From the NCBI GenBank assembly GCA_016125265.1, contig WGMC01000011.1, forward strand, positions 1-54,540: a DNA stretch of 54,540 nucleotides, given 5' to 3'. Positions within the stretch are counted from its first letter, which is position 1; each line of letters opens with the position of its first letter. This DNA comes from Planctomycetaceae bacterium (GTDB lineage Bacteria > Planctomycetota > UBA1135 > GCA-002686595). The position numbers were made by a program, and so were the translations under genes. Below the pieces are notes generated by a model. It made no database searches, had not been told where the DNA came from, and saw only the letters and a program-made list of their open reading frames with translations. This document shows, in pieces, positions 44,861 to 54,540 of this stretch.

Positions 44861-44866
44861 TACCGT
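44861..44866 (+). promoter_or_regulatory. Possible -10 element (TACCGT)
   Basis: TACCGT ends 6 bases before the GTG at 44873. The same hexamer stands 10 bases before the GT-C gene start at 1720. Confidence 0.3.
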
Positions 44867-44872
44867 CCACGC

Positions 44873-45973
44873 GTGGTCGCCCCTCGCCCTACGAAACACG
44901 AGTCCTCGAAGGACTTCGCCGCCCGTTGGCTGGCGGCCTGCGTCGAGCTGACCCGCGAGGTGCGCACGGCCGCGCGCCAGGCCCTGATCGGGGCGTTGGA
45001 GCGGGTCCCCACCGCGCCGGGCGACCGCGTCCGGCCCCTGTGGCTGTCGCCCCTCGGCGAAGGGGTGGCCGACACCACGTACCCGCTCGACCACGCGGCC
45101 GAAACGGTGCTCGGACATTGGTTCGAAGCCCGGGCGCGGCAGGGGGCGCTCTCGCTGTTCAGCGAGGACACCGGCTGGCGCCACCTCGGCCCCAAACGCG
45201 GCGGCGGTGTGCGCGAGTTGGCCGATTTCGACCACGGAGGCCCGCGCATCGTCGTGGACCCGGTCGACGGCACGCGCAACCTGATGGGCGACCTGCGCTC
45301 CGCGTGGACCGCCATCGCCATCGCGCCGCCGGGTGCGGGCGAGCCACGCCTCGTGGACGTGCAAACCGGCCTTCTGGCCGAGATCCCCGACAGCCGCGGC
45401 GCGCGTTCACGCGTGCTGCACGGGACGCGCGGGCAGGGCGCGTACGTCGAGATCTGCGACCTGATGGGCCGCGCGCTCGAACCCGCGCAGCGCTTGCAGG
45501 CGGACGGCGACGACCGCGTCGACCACGGCTACTTCCCCTTCTTCCGCTACGCGCCGGACCTGCGGCCGGCCATCGCGGCCCTCGAGGCGGACTTCTTCGC
45601 GCGGCTGGAACGCGCGGAGGGCGCGGACGTGCGCAACTGCTGGGACGACCAGTACATCGCCTCCGCGGGGCAACTTGCGCTTCTCGCCCTCGGCACCTAC
45701 CGGATGGTCGTCGACCTGCGGCCGGTCGTCGCGGCGCGCCTCGGGCGCACGACGCAGCCCTCCAAGCCGTACGACGTGGCCGGCGCCATCGTCGTCGCCC
45801 AGGAGGCGGGCTGCCCCGTGCTGCACCCCGAGGGCGGGGAGCTCGACTTCGCCCTCGACGCCGTCACGCCGGTGGCCTTTGCGGGGTTCCACGGCCAGGC
45901 GACGGCCCGCCGGCTGCTGCCGCACCTCCTGGACACCCTGGGCGTTCCCGCCTCCGGGAGACCCCTCCCCTAG
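44873..45973 (+). CDS. Inositol monophosphatase-like phosphatase
   Basis: A 366-residue member of the IMPase/FBPase metal-dependent phosphatase fold. Seen: the Glu in LFSEDTGWRHLG, RIVVDPVDGTRNLMGD with the metal-binding DPxDGT motif, and YDVAGAIVVAQEAGCPVLHPEG, matching the C-terminal WDxAAG site. It is about 100 residues longer than classic IMPases (about 265), through an N-terminal helix and a central insertion (DHGYFPFFRYAPDLRPAIAA). Substrate is unknown; inositol phosphate, PAP and sugar bisphosphates are all possible. GTG 44873 is preferred because of the nearby -10-like hexamer; GTG 44825 is the alternative. It diverges from trxB. Confidence 0.82.
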   Translation: MVAPRPTKHESSKDFAARWLAACVELTREVRTAARQALIGALERVPTAPGDRVRPLWLSPLGEGVADTTYPLDHAAETVLGHWFEARARQGALSLFSEDTGWRHLGPKRGGGVRELADFDHGGPRIVVDPVDGTRNLMGDLRSAWTAIAIAPPGAGEPRLVDVQTGLLAEIPDSRGARSRVLHGTRGQGAYVEICDLMGRALEPAQRLQADGDDRVDHGYFPFFRYAPDLRPAIAALEADFFARLERAEGADVRNCWDDQYIASAGQLALLALGTYRMVVDLRPVVAARLGRTTQPSKPYDVAGAIVVAQEAGCPVLHPEGGELDFALDAVTPVAFAGFHGQATARRLLPHLLDTLGVPASGRPLP

Positions 45974-46013
45974 GCCGCCAAGGTGCGGGGACCGCTCGCC
46001 CGATGGGCAGCCC

Positions 46014-47009
46014 ATGGCCCACGCACGTCGCCCCCGCCTGACGGCGGTCCTGATCCCGGTCGCCGCAGCCTCCCTGGTGATGCTGATCGCCCTGCCCGAC
46101 CGCACGCCGCCCCCCCCGAAGAATCCCTTGGCCGCGGACCAGTGGCCGGGCTTCGAGCCCAGGGAAACCGCCATCCAAGACCTGGCGGGCCTGATGCTCA
46201 AGTTCCACCCGGAGCGCCGCGACCAGGCGCTCGAACTGCGGGTCGAGAACGGCGCCGGGCTCTCCTTCCAATGGCCCGTCTCGGACCTCTACAGCGGCCT
46301 GGACCAGCATTGGCTCGGGCTCCTGGAGCCCGGCGACTGGCGCGTGGCCGTGCGCACGCCCGACGAACCGCGTCCCATCGCGGAGCGGCGCTTCTCGCTG
46401 ATCGCGGGTAGGAACCACGGGCTCGTCTTCGACTTGCGCTCGCTGGACAGCGGTGAAGACGTGCCCATGGACCTGGGTCTCACTCTGCCCGATTCGAAGA
46501 CGCCGCCCGCGGCCCGCGTGGTGGCGCTCGACGACCTCTTCGAAGCGCGTCGCGCCGGCGAGGAAGACGGCGAGGGACGTTTCCTCGAGTTCGTGGGCGG
46601 CGATCCGGCGTGGCGCGCCGAAGTCGAACTCAGCCCGGGAGAGCACGTGCTGTTCGGCGACGGGTTGGGCGCGGAAGTGGTGCTGTACGCCGAACGCGGT
46701 GCCGCGCCGCTCGCGTGGACCTTCGAAGCGGCCCGCGCGGAACTCCTGTTCGTCGACGACGAGGGCGTGCCGCTGCCCACGGGTACGGAACTGTGGTGGA
46801 CCGCGTCGCCCGTGCGCGCCGCTCCGACGATCATGTGGCAGGCGAAGAAACTCGTGCTCGACGGCGGCCCCCAGGTCTTCGAGACCATCGCCGGAGAGCT
46901 GCGCGCCGTGCTGCGTGTGCCCGGCGAGCGCCCGACGGCCGTGCGCGTGGCCTTGGCGCCCGGTGCGCAATCGAGCACGGTCACCTGCCCGAAGCGCCCG
47001 GGTCGCTGA
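46014..47009 (+). CDS. Membrane-anchored protein of unknown function
   Basis: A 331-residue protein, MAHARRPRLTAVLIPVAAAS, with one N-terminal membrane segment (about 8-26) followed by an all-beta extracytoplasmic part. Strand-rich stretches such as ALELRVENGAGLSFQWPVSD and GDWRVAVRTPDEPRPIAERRFSL look like two or three beta-sandwich domains resembling carboxypeptidase-regulatory or Ig folds. No catalytic motif is seen. It starts 40 bases after the phosphatase gene. Its stop codon lies inside the first unit of a 16-bp tandem repeat, so the extreme C-terminus may be recent. Confidence 0.7.
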   Translation: MAHARRPRLTAVLIPVAAASLVMLIALPDRTPPPPKNPLAADQWPGFEPRETAIQDLAGLMLKFHPERRDQALELRVENGAGLSFQWPVSDLYSGLDQHWLGLLEPGDWRVAVRTPDEPRPIAERRFSLIAGRNHGLVFDLRSLDSGEDVPMDLGLTLPDSKTPPAARVVALDDLFEARRAGEEDGEGRFLEFVGGDPAWRAEVELSPGEHVLFGDGLGAEVVLYAERGAAPLAWTFEAARAELLFVDDEGVPLPTGTELWWTASPVRAAPTIMWQAKKLVLDGGPQVFETIAGELRAVLRVPGERPTAVRVALAPGAQSSTVTCPKRPGR

Positions 47010-47079
47010 ATTGCCGGGTCGCTGAATTGCCGGGTCGCTGAATTGCCGGGTCGCTGAACTGCCGGGTCGCTGAACTGCC
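47000..47079. repeat. 16-bp tandem array spanning a stop codon
   Basis: Five exact-length units of GGGTCGCTGAATTGCC (the last two with AACTGCC) start at 47000, 47016, 47032, 47048 and 47064. The first unit contains the TGA (47007-47009) that ends the preceding gene. The period is not a multiple of three, so extra copies leave the protein end unchanged. Confidence 0.95.
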
Positions 47080-47147
47080 CGGGGGCGGAGGGCCGCGGGC
47101 GACGGCGAGGTGCTAAGGTGGGGACCGCCGCCGCTCGGCCCCGCCCC

Positions 47148-47585
47148 ATGCGCATCGAAACCACCCGCACGCTGCCCCACGCGCCCTTCGAGGTCTACGC
47201 CTTCCTGACGGACCCCGCTCTCTTGACCACTTGGGTCAAGGGCCTGCGCTCCCACGCGCCCCTGCCGGGGCCGGCGCGCGGCGTGGGAGCGCGGTTCCGC
47301 CAGGAACTCGAGCTGCAGGGCGGAGCTTTCCCGTTCGACGGCCTGGTCCTCGAGGACGAACCCGGCCGGCGATTTGCCTACCGCCTGGAGCACGAGGAAG
47401 CGGCGCTCTCGAACCGCTTCGACCTCGCGGACCTGGGCGGCGCGACGGAGCTCCGCATCGTGTCCGAAGCCGAACTGCGCAGCCTGCGCCTGCGCTTCGT
47501 GAAGGGCCTGGTGGAACGCTTCCTGCGCGAGCAAATGGAAGCAAACCTGGAACGCCTGAACGCAGCACTGGGCGCCGCGCGCTGA
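47148..47585 (+). CDS. SRPBCC/polyketide-cyclase-like protein
   Basis: A 145-residue protein starting MRIETTRTLPHAPFEVYAFL. The pattern of a first strand, then PFEVYAFLTDPALLTTWVKGL, alternating antiparallel strands (LELQGGAFPFDGLVLEDEPGRRFAYRL) and a long C-terminal helix (RLRFVKGLVERFLREQMEANLERL) matches the START/SRPBCC ligand-binding fold. These proteins bind hydrophobic ligands; the ligand is not known. GTG 47118 would add ten residues and is less likely. A repeat island follows the stop. Confidence 0.78.
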   Translation: MRIETTRTLPHAPFEVYAFLTDPALLTTWVKGLRSHAPLPGPARGVGARFRQELELQGGAFPFDGLVLEDEPGRRFAYRLEHEEAALSNRFDLADLGGATELRIVSEAELRSLRLRFVKGLVERFLREQMEANLERLNAALGAAR

Positions 47586-47610
47586 GGGGTGTGCGCGGGC
47601 GGGGTGCGCG

Positions 47611-47682
47611 GGGTGCGCGAAGTGAGCCGGGTGCGCGAAGTGAGCCGGGTGCGCGAAGTGAGCCGGGTGCGCGAAGTGAGCC
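47611..47682. repeat. 18-bp tandem array
   Basis: Four units of GGGTGCGCGAAGTGAGCC start at 47611, 47629, 47647 and 47665 and run straight into the family B arm at 47680. GGGTGCGCG is shared with family B, so the array probably grew from the arm end. Confidence 0.92.
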
Positions 47683-47862
47683 GGGTGCGCGGGCCTCCTG
47701 GCCCGCCTTGTAGGGGCGCGGCCCTGTCCGCGCCCAGGGGCGTTGGGCGCGGGGTTGTTCGGCGCGGGGTCGTTCCCTTGGGCGCGGACAGGGCCGCGCC
47801 CCTACAGACCGCAACTCGGGGACTGGAACAAGGCGGGCCTGGAGGCCCGCGCACCCGGCCCG
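47680..47862. repeat. Family B nested inverted repeat
   Basis: Two nested inverted repeats. The outer arms lie at 47680-47711 and 47825-47859 (GGGTGCGCGGGCCTCCTGG type). The inner arms at 47711-47736 and 47779-47804 are a perfect 26-bp pair (TAGGGGCGCGGCCCTGTCCG...). The whole could fold into one very long cruciform or RNA hairpin. It sits between the converging genes at 47148-47585 and 47911-48498. No gene is supported in 47586-47910. Confidence 0.93.
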
Positions 47863-47910
47863 CGCACCCGGCCCGCGCACCCGGCGGCGCTCTGCGGAGG
47901 GAAACGACGC

Positions 47911-48498
47911 TCACCCCACGAAGCGCTCTTCGTGCCACGGATCACCGCGCGCGTGGTAGCCGCGCGACTCCCAATACCCCGGTTCGGGCCGCTCGAGCAC
48001 CACGATCTCGCGCAACCACTTCGTCGACTTCCACGCGTAGAGGTCCGGCACGATCGCGCGCGCGGGGCCGCCATGCCGCGCGGCGAGCGGCTCGCCATCC
48101 AACTCGAGCGCCACCAGCGCATCGTCCGCAAGGGCCACTCGCAGCGGCACGTCGGCGCTGTACCCGCGCCCGTCACCGAGCAGCACATGCGCCGCGTTCG
48201 GCGTGGGCTTGGCGCGTGCGAGCAACGCGGCGAGCGGCACACCCACCCACCTGCAGCCCAGGCGGCTCCAACCGGTGACGCAGTGGAAATCCGCTACCTG
48301 CGCGCGCCGCTCCAGCCCCGCGAGTTCAACGAAGCGCAACTCGAAGGGGTTCTCGACCGCGCCGCGCACCGATAGCCGCCAACTCGCAGCGTCGAAGTCC
48401 GGCACGCTGCCGACGTGCAGCACCGGAAACCCCTTGGTGACACCCTGACCGGGCGGCACGCGGCTTTTGCCGTCGGGGCGCTCGCCCTCGACCCCCAT
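47911..48498 (-). CDS. Small sulfite-oxidase-fold molybdopterin protein
   Basis: A 195-residue protein consisting of only the oxidoreductase molybdopterin-binding domain: WRLSVRGAVENPFELRFVEL, DFHCVTGWSRLGCRWVGVPL (Cys73 is the expected molybdenum ligand), GGPARAIVPDLYAWKSTKWL and the C-terminal PGYWESRGYHARGDPWHEERF. The family includes MsrP/YedY and sulfite oxidases. There is no Tat or Sec signal, so it appears cytoplasmic, unlike YedY. GGAGAGG lies 8 bases before ATG 48498, which supports this start. It is the last of three minus-strand genes, 16 bases after the ABC permease. Confidence 0.85.
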   Translation of the reverse strand: MGVEGERPDGKSRVPPGQGVTKGFPVLHVGSVPDFDAASWRLSVRGAVENPFELRFVELAGLERRAQVADFHCVTGWSRLGCRWVGVPLAALLARAKPTPNAAHVLLGDGRGYSADVPLRVALADDALVALELDGEPLAARHGGPARAIVPDLYAWKSTKWLREIVVLERPEPGYWESRGYHARGDPWHEERFVG

Positions 48499-48514
48499 CA
48501 CTCGGGCCTCTCCA

Positions 48515-50248
48515 TTACTCGGGTACGTCCTCGGCCGGGTCGAATCTGTGGAGGGCCCGGCCGCCCAGTTCCACCGCGAACCACGACGCGCACGAGAGCA
48601 CCAGCGCCGCCGCCCCGAACGCCACCGCGTCGTGCCCCACCACTTTGCGCACGGCCCAGAACGCCAGTGCCGCGAGGGCCGCCGCGACCATCACCGAGCC
48701 GCTGCGCAACAGCAAGAACAGCGTCGCGCGAGCGACGTGTTGCATGGATCCGCCCGGGCCGGGCATGGCGCGCACGGGCCAGATCAGGAAGAGCGCGTTG
48801 TCGAGTGCGATCCACACGAAGAGACCGAGGGGCAAGAGGCCCACGAACATGAGCGCCTCTTCGTGCTCGCGGGACGCGAAGGCCGCGCGCGCGAGGATGG
48901 CACCCACGAGCAACACCGTCACCGCCAACCACTGCGGCGTCACCAGAGCCACGAACAAGCGACGACGGGACACGGGCAGCGCCTTCCACAGCTCCATGCG
49001 ATCGATCTCCTCGCGCAAGTCGATGCGCAGGGTGCCGCACAGGTAGAGCGTGCCCGGGATCGTGATCAGGAGGGCCGAAGCCAGGGCCGAATCTCGGCGC
49101 CCCGAAGACAACATCACGGTGAACCCGACGACCATCGCGAGCATCAAGGCGGCGATCGCGAAGGTCCAGGGCGAACGCCTCACGAGTCCCGTGGACTTGG
49201 ACCAGACGACCGCGCCCGCCGGCCCTTGGCCCGCCCACCAGGGGGCGCGCCACATGGGCCGCGTGCCGTCGCTGCTCCGGCGCGAGCCAATCAGCACACC
49301 GCGGCGCATGCGCGACAGGCGCTCGTCGACCTTGGTCGCCGTGCGCAGGGTCGCCTCGCGCAGATCCACACGCACGGTGCAGAGCGCGACGAGCGTTCCG
49401 ACGAGCAGGAGCACCACAAGGAGCGCCGGCCGCGCCGCCGCCGCCAGATGCGGAGCGAACACGATCTCGGCGAGCGGCGCGCCAGGGGCGCTCAAGGCCG
49501 CGAAAACGGCGTGGTCGCCGAGGCGCTCGAGGAAGCCGTTGGCGTCGCCCTCCCGCGCCAAGTCGCGAACGAGCGCGACCACCGCGCCGATCGCGACACC
49601 GGCGGCGACCCAGCCGCTCGCGCGCAGCCACGGTCGCTTCCCCGCGAAGACCGCGACGATGGCGCCCGTTTGCTGCGCGAGGGCCACCGCCGCGCTCCCC
49701 AGTACCAGACCGACGATCGCCGCCGGCGGCGACTTCACCTTCGCGGCGAACAGCAGGCCGAACACCGCGAGACCGGGCAGTGCGCGACCGAACGCCACGA
49801 AGACACGATGGCGCAGGAGCGCACCGCGGGTGACGGGTGCCGAGAGCAGCCGCTCCACCTCCGCGGGCGGCACGTAGACACCCGGGTGACCGAGCCCAGA
49901 CAGGTACGCCACCAGGAGCAAACCGCTGACGCAGGCGCCCGCGAGGACCTCGGGGAACAGCGTGACACCCGTGCCTCCCTTGTCGCCGAAGGAGAACAGC
50001 ACCGACAGCAGCCAGACCCCGAACATCGCCGCGCCGAACAGCGACAGCAGAAGGCCCTTCGGTTGGCGCATGCGCCGCCACTGCCGCCGCAGGCTTCCGC
50101 GAAGTTTGAGGCGCACCAGTTGGAAGAACGCGCGGTCGCCCGGGGAGATGCCCGGACGGGGTTCGGGGACCAGCGGGTCGGCGCGGTGTGTCGGGTTCAC
50201 GCGAAGGGGTGCGTCGGGGGACCGCGGATCCGGCTCGCCGGGTTTCAA
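48515..50248 (-). CDS. ABC-2 type exporter permease
   Basis: A 577-residue integral membrane protein with about 12 hydrophobic segments in two halves, separated by a polar stretch (DLREATLRTATKVDERLSRMRRG). Features such as YVPPAEVERLLSAPVTRGALLRH and DLREEIDRMELWKALPVSRRRLFVALV are typical of the cytoplasmic coupling helices of ABC-2 permeases, in which PVSR/PVTR follows an LxxxP stretch. Paired with the ATPase encoded immediately upstream it should form an exporter; the cargo is unknown. The start is TTG 50248, overlapping the ATPase stop (TTGA). Confidence 0.8.
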   Translation of the reverse strand: MKPGEPDPRSPDAPLRVNPTHRADPLVPEPRPGISPGDRAFFQLVRLKLRGSLRRQWRRMRQPKGLLLSLFGAAMFGVWLLSVLFSFGDKGGTGVTLFPEVLAGACVSGLLLVAYLSGLGHPGVYVPPAEVERLLSAPVTRGALLRHRVFVAFGRALPGLAVFGLLFAAKVKSPPAAIVGLVLGSAAVALAQQTGAIVAVFAGKRPWLRASGWVAAGVAIGAVVALVRDLAREGDANGFLERLGDHAVFAALSAPGAPLAEIVFAPHLAAAARPALLVVLLLVGTLVALCTVRVDLREATLRTATKVDERLSRMRRGVLIGSRRSSDGTRPMWRAPWWAGQGPAGAVVWSKSTGLVRRSPWTFAIAALMLAMVVGFTVMLSSGRRDSALASALLITIPGTLYLCGTLRIDLREEIDRMELWKALPVSRRRLFVALVTPQWLAVTVLLVGAILARAAFASREHEEALMFVGLLPLGLFVWIALDNALFLIWPVRAMPGPGGSMQHVARATLFLLLRSGSVMVAAALAALAFWAVRKVVGHDAVAFGAAALVLSCASWFAVELGGRALHRFDPAEDVPE

Positions 50249-51123
50249 CGCGCGGGGCGGCTACCGTCGGAATCGAGGAGCGACACGTGATCGTCGGGGC
50301 CGAGCGGCACCTCGCCATCCCCCGCAGTCCACTCGAGGAACAGGTCCTCCAACGTGCGGATCGACGCGGAACCCTCCGCCACACGGCCGCGCGCCTCGGC
50401 GAGTGTGCCGTGGAACACGGCCCTGCCTTGCGACAGTACGAGGAGCCGCGAGGCCAACTCCTCCACCAGCCCGAGTTGGTGGCTCGAGAGCACGATCGCG
50501 GTGCCCTCCCCCGCCAAGCTGAGCAGGCTGCGTTTGGCGGCGCGGATCCCCAGCGGATCGAGGCCCGAAAGGGGTTCGTCCATCAGCACCAACTTGGGCC
50601 GCGGCAACCACGCCATGGCGAGACTCAACTTCTGCCGCATGCCGCGGCTGAGTTCCCCGCCGAGGGCGTGCTGTTTGGCCTTCAAGTCGAAGTTGACGAG
50701 CAGTTCTTCCGCCCGCGGACGCCACTCGGGCACCCGGTACAACGCCGCGGTCCACTCGAGGTGCTCGAACACGGTGAGGGACTCGAAGGGCCGGGGATCG
50801 TCGGGCACCCAAGCGAGTTCGCGTTTGGCGAGCAGCTCTTCGCGCGCGAGGTCCCGACCGGCGATGTGCACCTCCCCCACTTGGATCGGCAGCACACCCG
50901 ACAAGGTGCGCAGGGTGGTCGTCTTGCCCGCGCCGTTGGGGCCCACGAGGCCGAGGATCTCGCCCGGGTAGAGCTCGAAGTCGAGCCCCGCCACGGCCAC
51001 CGTGTCGCCGTAGGAGCGCGCCAGGCCGCGGACGGAGAGCACCGGTTCCACGCGGTGCACCGGCTCGGCCAGAGGTGCGGGCGCCGGCGCGGGAGCGGGG
51101 TCGAAGTCGTCGGGCGAGGGCAT
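50245..51123 (-). CDS. ABC transporter ATP-binding protein
   Basis: A 292-residue ABC ATPase that powers the adjacent permease. Walker A is GLVGPNGAGKTTTLRTLSG (residues about 58-76), the signature region is GELSRGMRQKLSLAMAWL (the LSGGQ position reads LSRGM), Walker B is PKLVLMDEPLSGLDP and the switch His is in IVLSSHQL. The N-terminus carries a short Pro/Ala repeat (PAPAPAPL), and the start at 51123 is chosen as the first ATG before the fold. Confidence 0.93.
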   Translation of the reverse strand: MPSPDDFDPAPAPAPAPLAEPVHRVEPVLSVRGLARSYGDTVAVAGLDFELYPGEILGLVGPNGAGKTTTLRTLSGVLPIQVGEVHIAGRDLAREELLAKRELAWVPDDPRPFESLTVFEHLEWTAALYRVPEWRPRAEELLVNFDLKAKQHALGGELSRGMRQKLSLAMAWLPRPKLVLMDEPLSGLDPLGIRAAKRSLLSLAGEGTAIVLSSHQLGLVEELASRLLVLSQGRAVFHGTLAEARGRVAEGSASIRTLEDLFLEWTAGDGEVPLGPDDHVSLLDSDGSRPAR

Positions 51124-51466
51124 GGGGACGGGGAGTGTAGGCCCAAGCGTCGGCGGATGGACTGCCGGGGCGCGCCGGTGGGTTGCCGCAGGTGGGAGCC
51201 CGCGCGAAGCGGGGACGGGAGGTGGGTGGGCGGCGGCGTGTCCCGGGGCCCAGTGACCCGGCGCGGTGATCCGGCCCTGCGCCCCGCGCGGTGCCGGGAC
51301 CGGGCTCCGGCGGCGCCGCCCCGACGAAGCGCGGGTCCCCCGGGGCTATGATCCTCAGGCCCGAAATCCAGCGACGTCCCAGCCAAGGGCGTGCAAACCC
51401 TCCCCCGGGCGGACCAGCGCCGCCCTGTGCCCATTACGCGCCCTATTGGGGCGCACGACGCCTCCG
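51124..51466. other. Divergent intergenic region upstream of gcvP
   Basis: A 343-base gap between the ABC ATPase gene and gcvP. TATGAT at 51347-51352 is the best -10 candidate and would give gcvP a leader of about 110 bases. No riboswitch or repeat was recognised. Confidence 0.4.
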
Positions 51467-54355
<2,889 letters not shown>

Positions 54356-54370
54356 GCGCGCCGTGTAGGC

Positions 54371-54540
54371 CGGGTGCGCGGGCCGGGTGCGCGGGCCGGG
54401 TGCGCGGGCCTCCTGGCCCGCCTTGGAGCCCGGGGGCGATCTCCGCGCGGTGCGACGCCCCTTGGGCGCGGACAGGGCCGCGCCCCTACAGATCTCAGGG
54501 CAGGCACTCGCGAAGGAACAAGGCGGGCCAGGAGGCCCGC
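54371..54540. repeat. Family B repeat, cut by window end
   Basis: A short 14-bp tandem (GGGTGCGCGGGCCG type, from 54372) leads into the family B left arm (to about 54427). The inner arm GGGCGCGGACAGGGCCGCGCC (about 54464-54484) follows, and the outer right arm AAGGCGGGCCAGGAGGCCCGC is cut by the end of the window at 54540. It follows gcvP directly, as the other copies follow rho and the SRPBCC gene. Confidence 0.88.

Noticed and set aside
47236..47880. Minus-strand Pro/Gly/Arg-rich frame across the SRPBCC gene and repeats
   Set aside because: Made of translated repeats (the unit repeated as LRAPGS) and antisense to a supported gene.

Overview
The window is very GC-rich (roughly 70% by eye) chromosomal DNA of a Gram-negative-type bacterium. 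A planctomycete-like organism is the best guess, but this is inference without a search. Supporting signs are a Kdo pathway gene (kdsB), several predicted lipoproteins and secreted proteins with N-terminal lipobox or signal sequences, a long Ig-repeat lipoprotein, a DUF1844 protein, MglA/roadblock genes, and GC-rich intergenic palindromic repeats. Most genes are housekeeping. No phage, transposase or CRISPR array was seen.

Layout. 1-465: 13-bp tandem repeats and a dispersed palindromic repeat. 466-4820: LysM protein (-), GT-C type membrane glycosyltransferase (+), small lipoprotein (+). 4828-7582: tight kdsB-pyrG-DUF1844 operon (+); PyrG makes the CTP that KdsB uses. 7583-8116: repeat island. 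8117-12329: glutaryl-CoA dehydrogenase (-), zinc-ribbon EI24-like membrane protein (+), metG (+). 12536-17349 (all -): a 56-residue Lys/Ala-rich histone-H1-like protein, then a five-gene cluster built around an MglA-type small GTPase that carries a C-terminal membrane anchor, with two roadblock proteins, a TPR protein with a possible roadblock C-terminus, and a membrane TPR protein. 17584-22808 (-): a 1158-residue Ig-repeat lipoprotein and a secreted beta-propeller-like protein. 22950-25323 (+): gcvT, gcvH and a LipM-like octanoyltransferase; the matching single-chain gcvP lies far away at 51467-54355. 25308-30829 (-): alkaline-phosphatase-superfamily lipoprotein, tRNA-Gln(UUG), cinA, tatC, and a membrane coiled-coil protein with a BRCT-like C-terminus. 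31371-33745 (+): coaE and rho. 33746-34601: second large repeat island. 34602-40587: polysaccharide glycosyltransferase cluster, including a GT4 enzyme fused to a long coiled coil with 14-residue repeats. 40647-47585: pirin, a lower-GC orphan, a short-chain dehydrogenase coupled to trxB, an inositol-monophosphatase-like protein, a membrane-anchored unknown, and an SRPBCC protein. 47586-47910: third repeat island. 47911-51123 (-): ABC ATPase, ABC permease, small molybdopterin-domain protein. The window ends inside another copy of the third repeat type.

How genes are expressed, as far as the sequence shows. Seven gene pairs overlap by four bases (ATGA, GTGA or TTGA), suggesting translational coupling. 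Several first genes lack a Shine-Dalgarno but have a -10-like hexamer ending 6-12 bases before the start codon, suggesting leaderless or very short-leader mRNAs. A minority have clear Shine-Dalgarno sequences, for example AAGGAG before the histone-like gene. The strongest candidate for an undescribed system is the membrane-anchored MglA/roadblock/TPR cluster; the GT4-coiled-coil fusion is second.
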